Assembly (NCBI GenBank): GCA_963582065.1
Contig: CAUZRQ010000008.1
Location: forward strand, 24,051 to 88,050
Reading direction: 5' to 3'
Source: UBA8437 sp963582065
Lineage (GTDB): Bacteria; Planctomycetota; Planctomycetia; Planctomycetales; Planctomycetaceae
DNA length: 64,000 nucleotides
Each line of letters starts with the position of its first letter. The first letter of the stretch is position 1. The notes beneath the pieces are model-generated. The model was not told where the DNA came from, made no database searches, and was given only the letters and a program-made list of their open reading frames with translations. A program made the translations under genes and the position numbers. Below are positions 43,427 through 52,115 of this stretch, piece after piece.

Positions 43427-46400
43427 GATCGGTCGTCGCCTGGGCCATCCGCAATAACCGCTCGATGAACACGCTGATGATCGCCGCGTTGGCCGTCGGC
43501 GTGGCCTCGATGCTGATGCTCCAACGCGAACGGTATCCCGAGTTCCGACCCGACGAGGTCGTGGTGCGGGTGATTTACCCGGGAGCGAGTCCGACGGAGA
43601 CCGAGGAGGGAATCTGCCTGAAGGTCGAGGAGGCGATCCGGTCGATCGTCGGCGTGGGCAAGCTGACCTCGCGAGCCACCGAAGGACGGGGCACCGTCAC
43701 AGCTGAGCTCGAACCCGACGTTGACCAACCGCAACGGGTGGTCAACGAGATCCGGGCCGCGATCGACAGCATCCCGAGTTTTCCCGAGGAGGCCGAGCGG
43801 CCCGAGGTGAGACTGCGGGTCCGGTTCCAGTCGGTGATCTCGGTCGCGGTTCTTGCCCCCGCCGCACTCGATCCGACCAACGACCCCGTCGACGAACGGC
43901 AGTTGCGGGACCTGGCCGAGACGATCCACGACGAGTTGCTCGAATTGCCGGAGGTGTCTCATATCGAACTCTGGCAGGCCAAGCCCTACCAGATCGACGT
44001 CGAGGTCTCCGAAGAGACTCTCCAGGAGTACGGCCTGACACACGACGATGTCGCCGTGGCTCTCAGGCAGAGCAACCTCGACCTGCCCGCGGGCCAGATC
44101 AAGTCAGCGGCCGACGAGATCCTGATCCGGACCGCCGACAAGCAGGTGACCGGCCAGCGGATCGCCGCGATCCCGGTGCGGACCGACCAGAACGGAACGG
44201 TCGTGACCATCGGCGACATCGCCAACGTCCGTGACGGGTTCGCCGACATCGACACCGTCGCCACGCTCGACGATCGACCGGTGATGTCGATCAAGATTCG
44301 CATGACCGCCGACGAGGACATGCTGACGATCCGGGACCAGGTCGTCGAGTACGTGGCCACGCGGCCGATGCCACCCGGCTACGAGTTGAAGACCTGGGAC
44401 GACTACAGCAAGCAGGCCCGCGACCGCCTGGACCTGCTCTCGCGAAACGGAGTCTACGGGCTGTTGTTGGTCTTCGCCGTGCTGGGCCTGTTCCTGGACG
44501 TCCGCCTGGCCTTCTGGGTCGCGCTGGGCATACCGGTCTCGGTCTTCGGCACCTGCGCGGTGATGCTGGCCACCGGGGCAACGCTGAACATCTACTCGAT
44601 GTTCGCCTTCGTGATGGCGTTGGGCATCGTCGTCGACGACGCGATCGTGATCGCCGAGAACGTCTATGCGCACCGACTGCGTGGCCGCCCCCCCCTCGAG
44701 GCGGCCATCGACGGCACGATCGAAGTGGCTCCGGCTGTCATCTGCAGCGTGCTGACCAGCGTGATCGCCTTCGTACCGCTGGCCTACGTCACCGGTGAGA
44801 TGGGCAAGTGGATTGCCGTGATGCCGCTGGGCCTGGTCGCGATGCTGCTGATCTCGCTGGTCCAGGGCCTGTTCATTCTCCCCTGCCACCTCGCTCACTC
44901 GCGGCTGCCCGGCATCCCCGACGACGTGCCGGGGTTTCAGCAGGCGGTGCAGAAGGCGATCGACCGGTTCGTCGACCGTGTCTACACGCCCGTGCTCAAG
45001 GCGACCCTGGCGCGTCCTGCCGTACTGCTGGCAGGTTCGATCTCGGCCCTGCTGGTCACCGCCGGACTGTACCAGGGCGGCTTCACACCCTTCGTCTTCA
45101 ACCAGCAGCTCGACTGGGAATTCGTCTACACCTACATCGAATATCCCAAGGGAACACCCACCGCCACGATCGATGCCGCCACCAGGCGACTGGAAGATAC
45201 GTTTCGCGAGGTCGAAGAGCAGGAACTTCGCGGCGCGGACGGTGATCGACGCTCGCTGGTCCGGACCCGGTTCCGCAGTGTCGGGTACACCAACCAGTTG
45301 GACAACATGCGGGGAGAGATCTACATCGAGTTCGAACCGGGGCGGATCTTCGCCGAGAAATCGAGCCGCGAGGTGATCGGCAAGTGGCGAGAGCGGGCCG
45401 GCGAGTTCCCCGGTGCCGAGCGGGTCGTCTTCTGGGGCATCAACAACGCCGCCGGTGGGCGGGCCGTGGAACTGGATCTGCTCGGCAGCGACATCGATGA
45501 ACTCGAATCGGTCTCGGAGCGGATCAAGCAGCGACTGGCCGTCTACGACGGGGTGTACGACATCCGCGACAGCCGCGGACCCGGCAAGTGGGAAATGAAG
45601 CTGAAGCTCAAACCCGGTTCCGAATCACTCGGCGTGCGGCTCGACCAGTTGGCCCAGACCGTGCGGGGTGCCTACTACGGGGTGGAGGCAATGAGGCTGC
45701 AGAGAGGGCGGCACGAGGTGAAGCTGATGGTCCGCTATCCCAGGCACCAACGACGCAGCCTGCACCAGCTCGACGAATTGCACATCCGGACGGCCGACGG
45801 CAGCGAAGTGCCGTTGCGAGAACTGGCCGAGGTGACCGTCGAGCGAGGATACGACGACATCCTGAGAATCGACCAGCGGCGGGCTGTCACGATCACCGCC
45901 GACGTCGACCAGGACCGGGCGAACGCGGCCGAGGTGATCGCCGATCTTCGCGGGGAATTCCTCACCGAGTTGCTCGACACGCATCCCAGGGTGTCGGCCC
46001 GCTGGGAGGGCCAGCAGAAGGAAACCCGCGAGTCCTTCGACAGCCTGATGGTCGGCTTCCTGCTGGCCCTTTGCGGGATGTTCGCCCTGCTGACACTCGA
46101 GTTCCGCTCGTACGTCCAGCCGCTGATCATCCTGGCCGTGATCCCCTTCGGGTTCGTGGGTGCCGTCGGGGGGCACCTGCTGATGGACCAGCCGCTGACA
46201 CTGTTCAGTCTCTTCGGCATGGTCACCCTCTCGGGCATCGTCGCCAACGACTCGATCGTGCTGATCGACTTCATCAACCGCCGGCTGGCCGCTGGAGATT
46301 CGCTGGACCAGGCCGTGGTGGCGGCCGGCCGACGACGCTTCCGTCCGGTCGTATTGACCTCCATCACGACCGTGGCCGCGCTGCTGCCGCTGCTGCTGGA

Positions 46401-46557
46401 ACGCAACACCCAGGCCCAGGTGCTGGTCCCGATGGCGATCAGTATCTCCTTCGGCCTGGTCGTTGCGACCGCCTGGATCCTGTTGCTGGTCCCGGCGATG
46501 TTCGCGATCTACGCCAGGCTCAGCGGTCGATGCGACCAGGCCGCGGAGACACCCTAG
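43423..46557 (+). CDS. RND efflux permease (AcrB/HAE1-like), system 1
   Basis: Seen: 1,044 residues with twelve transmembrane helices in the RND 1+5/1+5 layout and two large periplasmic loops. Signatures: VIYPGASPTETEEGICLKVEE at the first loop, MALGIVVDDAIVIAENVYAH in TM4 with both proton-relay Asp, and FGMVTLSGIVANDSIVLIDF in TM10. GGAAGGGAGC precedes ATG 43423 within the adaptor gene. Known: proton-driven export of drugs, metals, lipids or other small molecules as a trimer. The VDDAIV motif fits HAE1-type pumps, not the heavy-metal CusA type. Substrate unknown. Confidence 0.94.
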   Translation: MRSVVAWAIRNNRSMNTLMIAALAVGVASMLMLQRERYPEFRPDEVVVRVIYPGASPTETEEGICLKVEEAIRSIVGVGKLTSRATEGRGTVTAELEPDVDQPQRVVNEIRAAIDSIPSFPEEAERPEVRLRVRFQSVISVAVLAPAALDPTNDPVDERQLRDLAETIHDELLELPEVSHIELWQAKPYQIDVEVSEETLQEYGLTHDDVAVALRQSNLDLPAGQIKSAADEILIRTADKQVTGQRIAAIPVRTDQNGTVVTIGDIANVRDGFADIDTVATLDDRPVMSIKIRMTADEDMLTIRDQVVEYVATRPMPPGYELKTWDDYSKQARDRLDLLSRNGVYGLLLVFAVLGLFLDVRLAFWVALGIPVSVFGTCAVMLATGATLNIYSMFAFVMALGIVVDDAIVIAENVYAHRLRGRPPLEAAIDGTIEVAPAVICSVLTSVIAFVPLAYVTGEMGKWIAVMPLGLVAMLLISLVQGLFILPCHLAHSRLPGIPDDVPGFQQAVQKAIDRFVDRVYTPVLKATLARPAVLLAGSISALLVTAGLYQGGFTPFVFNQQLDWEFVYTYIEYPKGTPTATIDAATRRLEDTFREVEEQELRGADGDRRSLVRTRFRSVGYTNQLDNMRGEIYIEFEPGRIFAEKSSREVIGKWRERAGEFPGAERVVFWGINNAAGGRAVELDLLGSDIDELESVSERIKQRLAVYDGVYDIRDSRGPGKWEMKLKLKPGSESLGVRLDQLAQTVRGAYYGVEAMRLQRGRHEVKLMVRYPRHQRRSLHQLDELHIRTADGSEVPLRELAEVTVERGYDDILRIDQRRAVTITADVDQDRANAAEVIADLRGEFLTELLDTHPRVSARWEGQQKETRESFDSLMVGFLLALCGMFALLTLEFRSYVQPLIILAVIPFGFVGAVGGHLLMDQPLTLFSLFGMVTLSGIVANDSIVLIDFINRRLAAGDSLDQAVVAAGRRRFRPVVLTSITTVAALLPLLLERNTQAQVLVPMAISISFGLVVATAWILLLVPAMFAIYARLSGRCDQAAETP

Positions 46558-46781
46558 CCCGCCACCGCGGAACGACCGGTCAGCAGACTCAACACGGTCA
46601 CGAACACGACACGCCATTGACACATCACGATGCCGTCGGTCTGAAACCCGGGAGAACCCGTCAGCTCCGACGATTCGTCAGCCGCTGTGAACGTGCCCGA
46701 ACAACGGCCGCAGACCACTCGGAAATGCAAATTCTGTCGACGTTGTCGGCCTGAAAGCGGATCCACTCACCAGGTTTTCCT

Positions 46782-49700
46782 TCACCGCGTTCCTCTACCC
46801 GACGCATCCGCAGGACCGATGACGAACCGTGGTCGCCGCGGCATGTCGAGCGCCGTGCGGCGGAAGAAGTGATAGGTCCCCATCTCGGGACAGGCCAGCA
46901 GATCCGGGCGGCCATCTCCGTCGAGATCTCCGACTCCGTAATAGGGACCGTGCTTGGCAATGCCCGAGAGTTCCTCGCCGAAGCACTTCAGGCGTCGTGG
47001 AACATCAAAGCGTGGCTTCGTCCGGGTGCCGATGTTGCGGACCAACGCGGGTGCCGTATCCAGCGTGGCACCATGGTTGATGACCAGGTCGAGCAAGCCG
47101 TCACGATCCCAGTCGACGGGAATCAACTGGGCAGGTTGACCGACGACATTTGTCAGTGGCTTGCCGTCGGGCAACGTGATCACCTGCTGTTTCTTCAGTC
47201 GCCGCCGCCCTCGCCCGTCACGGTACTGAACGAAGATCGCCGAATGGGCCGCGTAGCGATTGTTGTCGGGCGGCCCCTGGCCATCGGTGGTGACCATGTC
47301 ACACAGCCCGTCGCCGTTGAAGTCGCCGAAACCACCACGGCTCCGCCAACCGAACGGTGAGTGCGGATCGGGAACCCGCTTGGTCCATTCCTTCGTGTCG
47401 GCCCCCAGCAGGCTGGCGGTCGCTCTCAGCGTTCGGGCCGTTTCGGCAAACCCGTCGCAGATCAGCTGGCGGCGGGGTCCGAACCGGGGCGCACTTGGAG
47501 TGCCGACGTTGCGGTACCAGAACACCCGGTTGGTGATGTTGGGCAGCATCACGTCGCGCAACCCGTCGCCGTCCCAGTCGACAAACGAGGGGTGGGGGTA
47601 TCCCATGTTGTGACCGTACTCCTCGAGACCCGGAAACACGTTGCTCATGTGGACCTCGATCGGTCGCCGGTCGGCCAGCACGGGCCGAGCCGGTTCGAAT
47701 CGCGGTTGCCCGGTCGTGCCCGAATTGATCACGATCCGCACGTCGCCGTACCCGCCACCAACCAGCAGATCCCAATCGCCATCGTTGTCCCAATCGCAGG
47801 GAAACGGCGTCGCCTGGTCACCGAGGGCGATCTCCGGCGAGGGAGCCAGGAGCTTTCGGGTCACGAACCGTCGACGGCGGGGGGATGCCACATCTCCGGG
47901 CGGCGACGAGACGGCCTCGAGAAACGCCGCGCGTTGCCACGACTGGTAGGAAACGACCACGCCGCGCCGCGGACCTGCTGTGACCGCAGCAGTGGAGTAA
48001 CAGGACTTCAGATCCACTTCCTCGAGCACCCGAGGGGCAGCGAACCGCGGGGGGAATTCCCCCCGGTTGCGTCTCCACCCCAAACGGCTGGAACGGTTCA
48101 ACCGCTTCGTCCGCGAATCGGTGACCAGGCAGACCGAATCCAACCGCCCGTCACCGTCGACGTCAAAGAAACAGGGCCGACGGCCCACCTCGATCGTCAC
48201 CGGTTCGGATGGCTCGAACGGCCAACCCTTCGGATTCCGGTTCCTGATGTAGCAGGCCGAAACGTCCGAACGAGGCCCGGCTTCGTCGCGAAACATGCTG
48301 CCCAGCACCAGGTCCACCACCCTGTCACCGTCCAAATCGACAGCCCGCACCGGCCCCCAGTACTCCGGTGGGTGAGGCACGCGACCGGCCGACAGGTAGA
48401 TCGGCATGCCCCCCGCATCGCGATCGCCGGAATCCAGGAACAGGTGCACGTCTCGGTGAACGTCAGTGATTCGACTGAACCGGGACGACTTGGCCGCCGC
48501 CGTGAACAACAGATCAGGTCGACCATCTCCGTTGAGATCGGCCGCATCACCATGCATGTACCCGGCGTTGAACTGGTGGAACTCCTTCGATTCACGTGCG
48601 GTCTTGTATCGCAACGGGATGCGATCCCCGAAAAGCAGTGACCGGGGCTCCCCCGCACCCCGATCCAAAGCCGGCCGACACCACAATCCGCCCCAGTCGT
48701 GTGGGGTCCGGACCCCGGGCCAGCCCGACTCGAACGTGTACATCCCCGCCGTGACCAGATCGAGTCGGCCGTCACCGGTCAAATCAACCATCCGCGACAA
48801 GCCGACCAGCCCACCGATCCGCCGGGGACCCGTCGCGTTGTACCTCAGCAGATCGCCGACGCCGATCAACGGAACCAGGTCTCTCGTCGAGGCCAACCGT
48901 CGACCAGGACTGGTCCGAAAGGTGACGACGTACCGCATCTGTCGCGGGTCGGAGATCAGCCACCGAACCCGGCCGGAGTCGCCGTGACGAAACCCGGGGC
49001 CCAGCGAATGGGCCACCTCCTGTTTCGTGGCACGGTTGACGACCCGAATCGAATCGGGATCCAGCACGCCCTCAAGCCCCTGACGACGGGCCTCGACAGC
49101 AAAATCGATCAGGGGATCCGCCGGCAGGTTCGGGGTCACCAACCGGCTCGACACCGTCACGTCCAGCCGGCCGGTCGTTCTGCGGGACGCCCGGGGCCCG
49201 GGAAGCCGGACCTTGGCCAGGTAGATGTTCGTCTTGCCCTCGTGAGACGAGTAGTAGCTGATCCACAACAGGCCCTCGTGCCAGACCATGCCGGCGTAGC
49301 TGCAGTCTCCCCCACTGGGCAACGTCAGCACGGGCTTGTAGCCGGTTCGTGTCATCCGAGCCAGCACCGTCTGCGGCCGATCACCGTAACGACGCCCCGA
49401 AGCCCACAGGCTGCCATCCGGCACTCGGATGAAGTTCGGGCCACCGACCCGCTGGCCGGTGTCGGTCCACTTCCAGTCGGTAAACGGCGGTCGGCTGGTG
49501 CCGATCCAGGCGGTCTTGTTCCGCCTCAGCAGCACCACCATCTCGTCCCGGTCCAGGAACCGGATGGTCGCCTCGTTGGGCCAGCCGGGGATTCGGTGGA
49601 ATTCCGTGAGGAACTTCCAGTCGAGACCATCACGGGTGCTGTAGAGCATGACCCGTCGAGGGTCTTTTCCGTTGCCGAGTTTCGAGATGCTGTAACCGGT

Positions 49701-50168
49701 GCCCTTGTGCCAGGTCACCCGCCACAGCCAGTGGTCCTCGGCCAGCAGTTTCCGCGGGCGGGTCCATTTCAGGCCGTCGCTCGAAAACGACACGCGGGGC
49801 GAACGGGTCTGGTAGACCCGCTTGGCGTTGTAGAGGCTGCCGCCCATGATCAGCATCAGCCGGCCATCGGGGGTGATCGAGAGCTTGGGATCGCGGAGAT
49901 CGACACCGTCCTGTTCGAGCAGTCCAGCCGACTTCCATTCCTTGCCGTCGCTCGAGACGATCACGCGGACGCGACCGTCGTCACCGGCATGCCCGGTCCC
50001 CTCGCGGAACGTACACCACCACCGGTCCCGGAACCGGATCAGGTCAGTGAACGCGTTGTGCCTGCCGTGATCCCAGATCCGGCTGACCGAGACGATCTCG
50101 GGATCGGCGGCCTCGACCGACAGCCCGGTGGTCGCCACCACGATCAGCAGAACAAGTCGACGTTTCAT
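46782..50168 (-). CDS. Exported sialidase-like propeller fused to FG-GAP/VCBS repeats
   Basis: Seen: 1,128 residues from ATG 50168 (GGGGA upstream). A signal peptide covers ~1-21 (LVLLIVVATTGLSVEAAD). The N-terminal ~330 residues form a sialidase/BNR-like propeller: NAFTDLIRFRDRWWCTFREG, VIVSSDGKEWKSAGLL and VSFSSDGLKWTRPRKLL. From ~430 on there are FG-GAP/VCBS-type calcium-loop repeats: VDLTGDGRLDLVTAG, ADLNGDGRPDLLFTA, VDLDGDRVVDLVLGS, FDVDGDGRLDSVCLV, CDWDNDGDWDLLVGG, VDWDGDGLRDVMLPN, GDFNGDGLCDMVTTD and GDLDGDGRPDLLACP. Known: the first fold occurs in glycosidases, the second in integrin-like adhesion proteins. Inferred: periplasmic or surface glycan-related protein. The NHL propeller gene upstream is on the same strand. 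Confidence 0.85.
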   Translation of the reverse strand: MKRRLVLLIVVATTGLSVEAADPEIVSVSRIWDHGRHNAFTDLIRFRDRWWCTFREGTGHAGDDGRVRVIVSSDGKEWKSAGLLEQDGVDLRDPKLSITPDGRLMLIMGGSLYNAKRVYQTRSPRVSFSSDGLKWTRPRKLLAEDHWLWRVTWHKGTGYSISKLGNGKDPRRVMLYSTRDGLDWKFLTEFHRIPGWPNEATIRFLDRDEMVVLLRRNKTAWIGTSRPPFTDWKWTDTGQRVGGPNFIRVPDGSLWASGRRYGDRPQTVLARMTRTGYKPVLTLPSGGDCSYAGMVWHEGLLWISYYSSHEGKTNIYLAKVRLPGPRASRRTTGRLDVTVSSRLVTPNLPADPLIDFAVEARRQGLEGVLDPDSIRVVNRATKQEVAHSLGPGFRHGDSGRVRWLISDPRQMRYVVTFRTSPGRRLASTRDLVPLIGVGDLLRYNATGPRRIGGLVGLSRMVDLTGDGRLDLVTAGMYTFESGWPGVRTPHDWGGLWCRPALDRGAGEPRSLLFGDRIPLRYKTARESKEFHQFNAGYMHGDAADLNGDGRPDLLFTAAAKSSRFSRITDVHRDVHLFLDSGDRDAGGMPIYLSAGRVPHPPEYWGPVRAVDLDGDRVVDLVLGSMFRDEAGPRSDVSACYIRNRNPKGWPFEPSEPVTIEVGRRPCFFDVDGDGRLDSVCLVTDSRTKRLNRSSRLGWRRNRGEFPPRFAAPRVLEEVDLKSCYSTAAVTAGPRRGVVVSYQSWQRAAFLEAVSSPPGDVASPRRRRFVTRKLLAPSPEIALGDQATPFPCDWDNDGDWDLLVGGGYGDVRIVINSGTTGQPRFEPARPVLADRRPIEVHMSNVFPGLEEYGHNMGYPHPSFVDWDGDGLRDVMLPNITNRVFWYRNVGTPSAPRFGPRRQLICDGFAETARTLRATASLLGADTKEWTKRVPDPHSPFGWRSRGGFGDFNGDGLCDMVTTDGQGPPDNNRYAAHSAIFVQYRDGRGRRRLKKQQVITLPDGKPLTNVVGQPAQLIPVDWDRDGLLDLVINHGATLDTAPALVRNIGTRTKPRFDVPRRLKCFGEELSGIAKHGPYYGVGDLDGDGRPDLLACPEMGTYHFFRRTALDMPRRPRFVIGPADASGRGTR

Positions 50169-50207
50169 CACTGGTCCCCGATGTGCGACCGGTCGGTGGA
50201 GCAGAGG

Positions 50208-51107
50208 CTAACGTGCCAGTTTCTGCAGCCGTTTTCCCGTGATTTCGACAACGTAGAGGTTCCGCTGCCTGTCGACAGCCAGCATGTGTGGCAACTGAAA
50301 CTGCCCCGGCCCGGTCCCCTCTTTCCCCCACCGGGCGACGACCTTGCCGGATTTCGGGTCGAGTTGCAGAACCTGGTTGGCTCGACCGTCGGCGACGTAG
50401 ATCGCCCCCTTGTGATCCTCGGCCAGGCCGAACGGAGCGAACCCGTTCCAGGTGGCCAGCCACTTTCCGTTGGCATCAAACACCTGCACCCGGTCGTTCT
50501 CGCGGTCGCCCACCACGACCCGCCCCTTGCGATCGACCAGGATCGCGTGCGGGGTGTCGAACTCGCTCTTGCCGGTCCCGGGCTTGCCCCAACTGGTCAG
50601 GTATTTCCCCTTCGAGTCGAACTTCATCACGCGGCTGTTGCCGTAACCGTCCGAGACGTAGATCTCGCCGGCGGGCCCGAAGGCGACATCGGTCGGTTTG
50701 TCGAACAGGTCGCGGTCGGTGCCCGCCTTGTCGACCTGGCCGAGAGCAAGCAGGAGTTTCCCCTTGGGGCTGAACTTGAAGACCATGTGATGGCCGATGT
50801 CGGTCACCCAGACGTTGTCGTCGCGATCGACCCGCAGGCCATGAGCGCTCCCGATCAGGTCGTCGCCCCACGATCGAACGAGTTTCCCGTCGGTGCCGAA
50901 GCAGAGAATCGGCCTGGGGCCCCGGTGGAACAGGTAGACCCGTCCCTTGCTGTCAACATCCACGCCCGAGGCGGCTCCCAATGGGAGACCCTTGGGAATC
51001 TTCAGGAACCCGGCAACCGGCTTCAACCGAGGCTCGGCCGCGACCGAGACGACCCCGGCCACCAGGAGCAACAGCACGAGTCCGAGTAACGGCGTGGAGA
51101 ATCTCAT
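50208..51107 (-). CDS. Exported NHL-repeat six-bladed beta-propeller
   Basis: Seen: 299 residues, AGAGGAG 8-9 bases before ATG 51107. A signal peptide covers ~1-24 (LLGLVLLLLVAGVVSVAAE). NHL blades: ASGVDVDSKGRVYLFHRG, AHGLRVDRDDNVWVTDIGHH, PTDVAFGPAGEIYVSDGYGN, HAILVDRKGRVVVGDRENDR, FGLAEDHKGAIYVADGRANQ and HMLAVDRQRNLYVVEITGKR. Known: similar propellers include the lyase domain of peptidylglycine alpha-amidating enzymes and many binding proteins. Inferred: a periplasmic binding or lyase-like propeller. Its stop lies 39 bases before the start of the FG-GAP giant on the same strand, suggesting one transcript. Confidence 0.9.
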   Translation of the reverse strand: MRFSTPLLGLVLLLLVAGVVSVAAEPRLKPVAGFLKIPKGLPLGAASGVDVDSKGRVYLFHRGPRPILCFGTDGKLVRSWGDDLIGSAHGLRVDRDDNVWVTDIGHHMVFKFSPKGKLLLALGQVDKAGTDRDLFDKPTDVAFGPAGEIYVSDGYGNSRVMKFDSKGKYLTSWGKPGTGKSEFDTPHAILVDRKGRVVVGDRENDRVQVFDANGKWLATWNGFAPFGLAEDHKGAIYVADGRANQVLQLDPKSGKVVARWGKEGTGPGQFQLPHMLAVDRQRNLYVVEITGKRLQKLAR

Positions 51108-51211
51108 CGTGGGGGCTCCTCTGTCGGGTGCGAATGGACGGCCCCATCGTTACCCAACGGCAATCCGGGAGGCAACCGAACGGGGCGGATGGTGCCGGTG
51201 GAACACCCGGT

Positions 51212-52009
51212 TCAGCACTTGCACGTCAATCCACCGTCGACCACCAACTGGGCGCCGGTGATGTACCGGGCCTCGTCGGAAGCCAGGAACAGCGCGGCGT
51301 GGGCCACGTCCCAGGCATCGCCCATCGTCTTCATCGGGACCTGCTCGTTGCGCATCTGGATCATCTTCTCGACATCCCCGTCGGCGTAGACTCCCTTGAG
51401 CGGCTCGACGATCATCGGCGTGTTCATCAGGCCCGGCAGGATCGAATTGACCCGGATGCCCTTCTCGGCGTACTCGAGCGCCACCGACTGGGTCAGTTGC
51501 AGCACGCCGCCCTTGGTGGCGGAATACGAGACGTAGGGAATCCCCAGGTAACGGATTCCGGCAATCGAGGCGATGTTGACGATCGCGCCGCCGCCCTGGG
51601 CCTCCATCACCGGCAGCACATACTTGCAGGTCAGAAACATGCTGGTCAGGTTGACCGAAATCACGTGGTCCCAACTCTCCAGGCTCGCCCCCACCGGCCC
51701 CCCCACTTCGAGGATGCCGACGTTGTTGTGCAGGATATCGATGCGGCCCCAGGTCTCGACGCACTTCTCGACCACCGCAGCCACCTGCTCGGCATCGGTC
51801 ACGTCGACCTGGTCGACCAGGCACTCACCCCCCTCATCCCGGATGATCCCGGCGGTCTCATCGACCGCGTCCCGGTTGATGTCTATCACGCAGACCCGGG
51901 CCCCCTCGCGGGCGAACAACACCGCGGTCGCCTTTCCGTTGCCCCAGCCGGGTCCGGAAGACCCCGCGCCGGTCACCAGGGCCACCTTGTCCTTGAGTCG
52001 TTCACCCAT
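51212..52009 (-). CDS. Short-chain dehydrogenase/reductase (SDR)
   Basis: Seen: 265 residues. Nucleotide motif VTGAGSSGPGWGNGKA (a TGxxxGxG variant with extra residues), NNVG at the beta4 position, VNIASIAG, the catalytic YSATK (Tyr162, Lys166), then GIRVNSILPGLMNTPM and the C-terminal ARYITGAQLVVDGGLTCKC. The acidic end of beta2 (VIDINRDAV) favours NAD over NADP. Known: classical SDRs oxidise alcohols or reduce ketones. Inferred from the divergent acyl-CoA ligase/thiolase operon: a hydroxyacyl or related dehydrogenase in the same pathway. An operator-like inverted repeat lies just upstream. Confidence 0.93.
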   Translation of the reverse strand: MGERLKDKVALVTGAGSSGPGWGNGKATAVLFAREGARVCVIDINRDAVDETAGIIRDEGGECLVDQVDVTDAEQVAAVVEKCVETWGRIDILHNNVGILEVGGPVGASLESWDHVISVNLTSMFLTCKYVLPVMEAQGGGAIVNIASIAGIRYLGIPYVSYSATKGGVLQLTQSVALEYAEKGIRVNSILPGLMNTPMIVEPLKGVYADGDVEKMIQMRNEQVPMKTMGDAWDVAHAALFLASDEARYITGAQLVVDGGLTCKC

Positions 52010-52030
52010 CGCGATCTCGCCCTCCGACTT

Positions 52031-52045
52031 GCCTCATGATGAGGC
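52031..52045. promoter_or_regulatory. Operator-like inverted repeat in the SDR / acyl-CoA ligase divergent gap
   Basis: Seen: GCCTCAT-G-ATGAGGC, perfect 7-base arms with a 1-base centre, followed directly by an overlapping GAGGCCTC palindrome (52041-52048). On the minus strand a TATTCT -10-like hexamer lies at 52049-52054, so the repeat covers the likely start site of the SDR gene. Inferred: a binding site for a dimeric repressor (TetR- or FadR-type), which is not in the window. Confidence 0.45.
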
Positions 52046-52115
52046 CTCAGAATACCGTGGACGTGCGTCGTTCGCCGGTCCGACGCCCTAATTCTCACCC
52101 CACGGATCCCCGTCG

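Noticed and set aside
46558..46781. 224-base convergent gap searched for a small gene or terminator
   Set aside because: No frame with a start and binding site and no stable hairpin with a T-run was found.
47685..47705. GGTTCGAATC, resembling a tRNA T-loop
   Set aside because: It lies inside the FG-GAP gene and no acceptor or anticodon stems can be formed around it.
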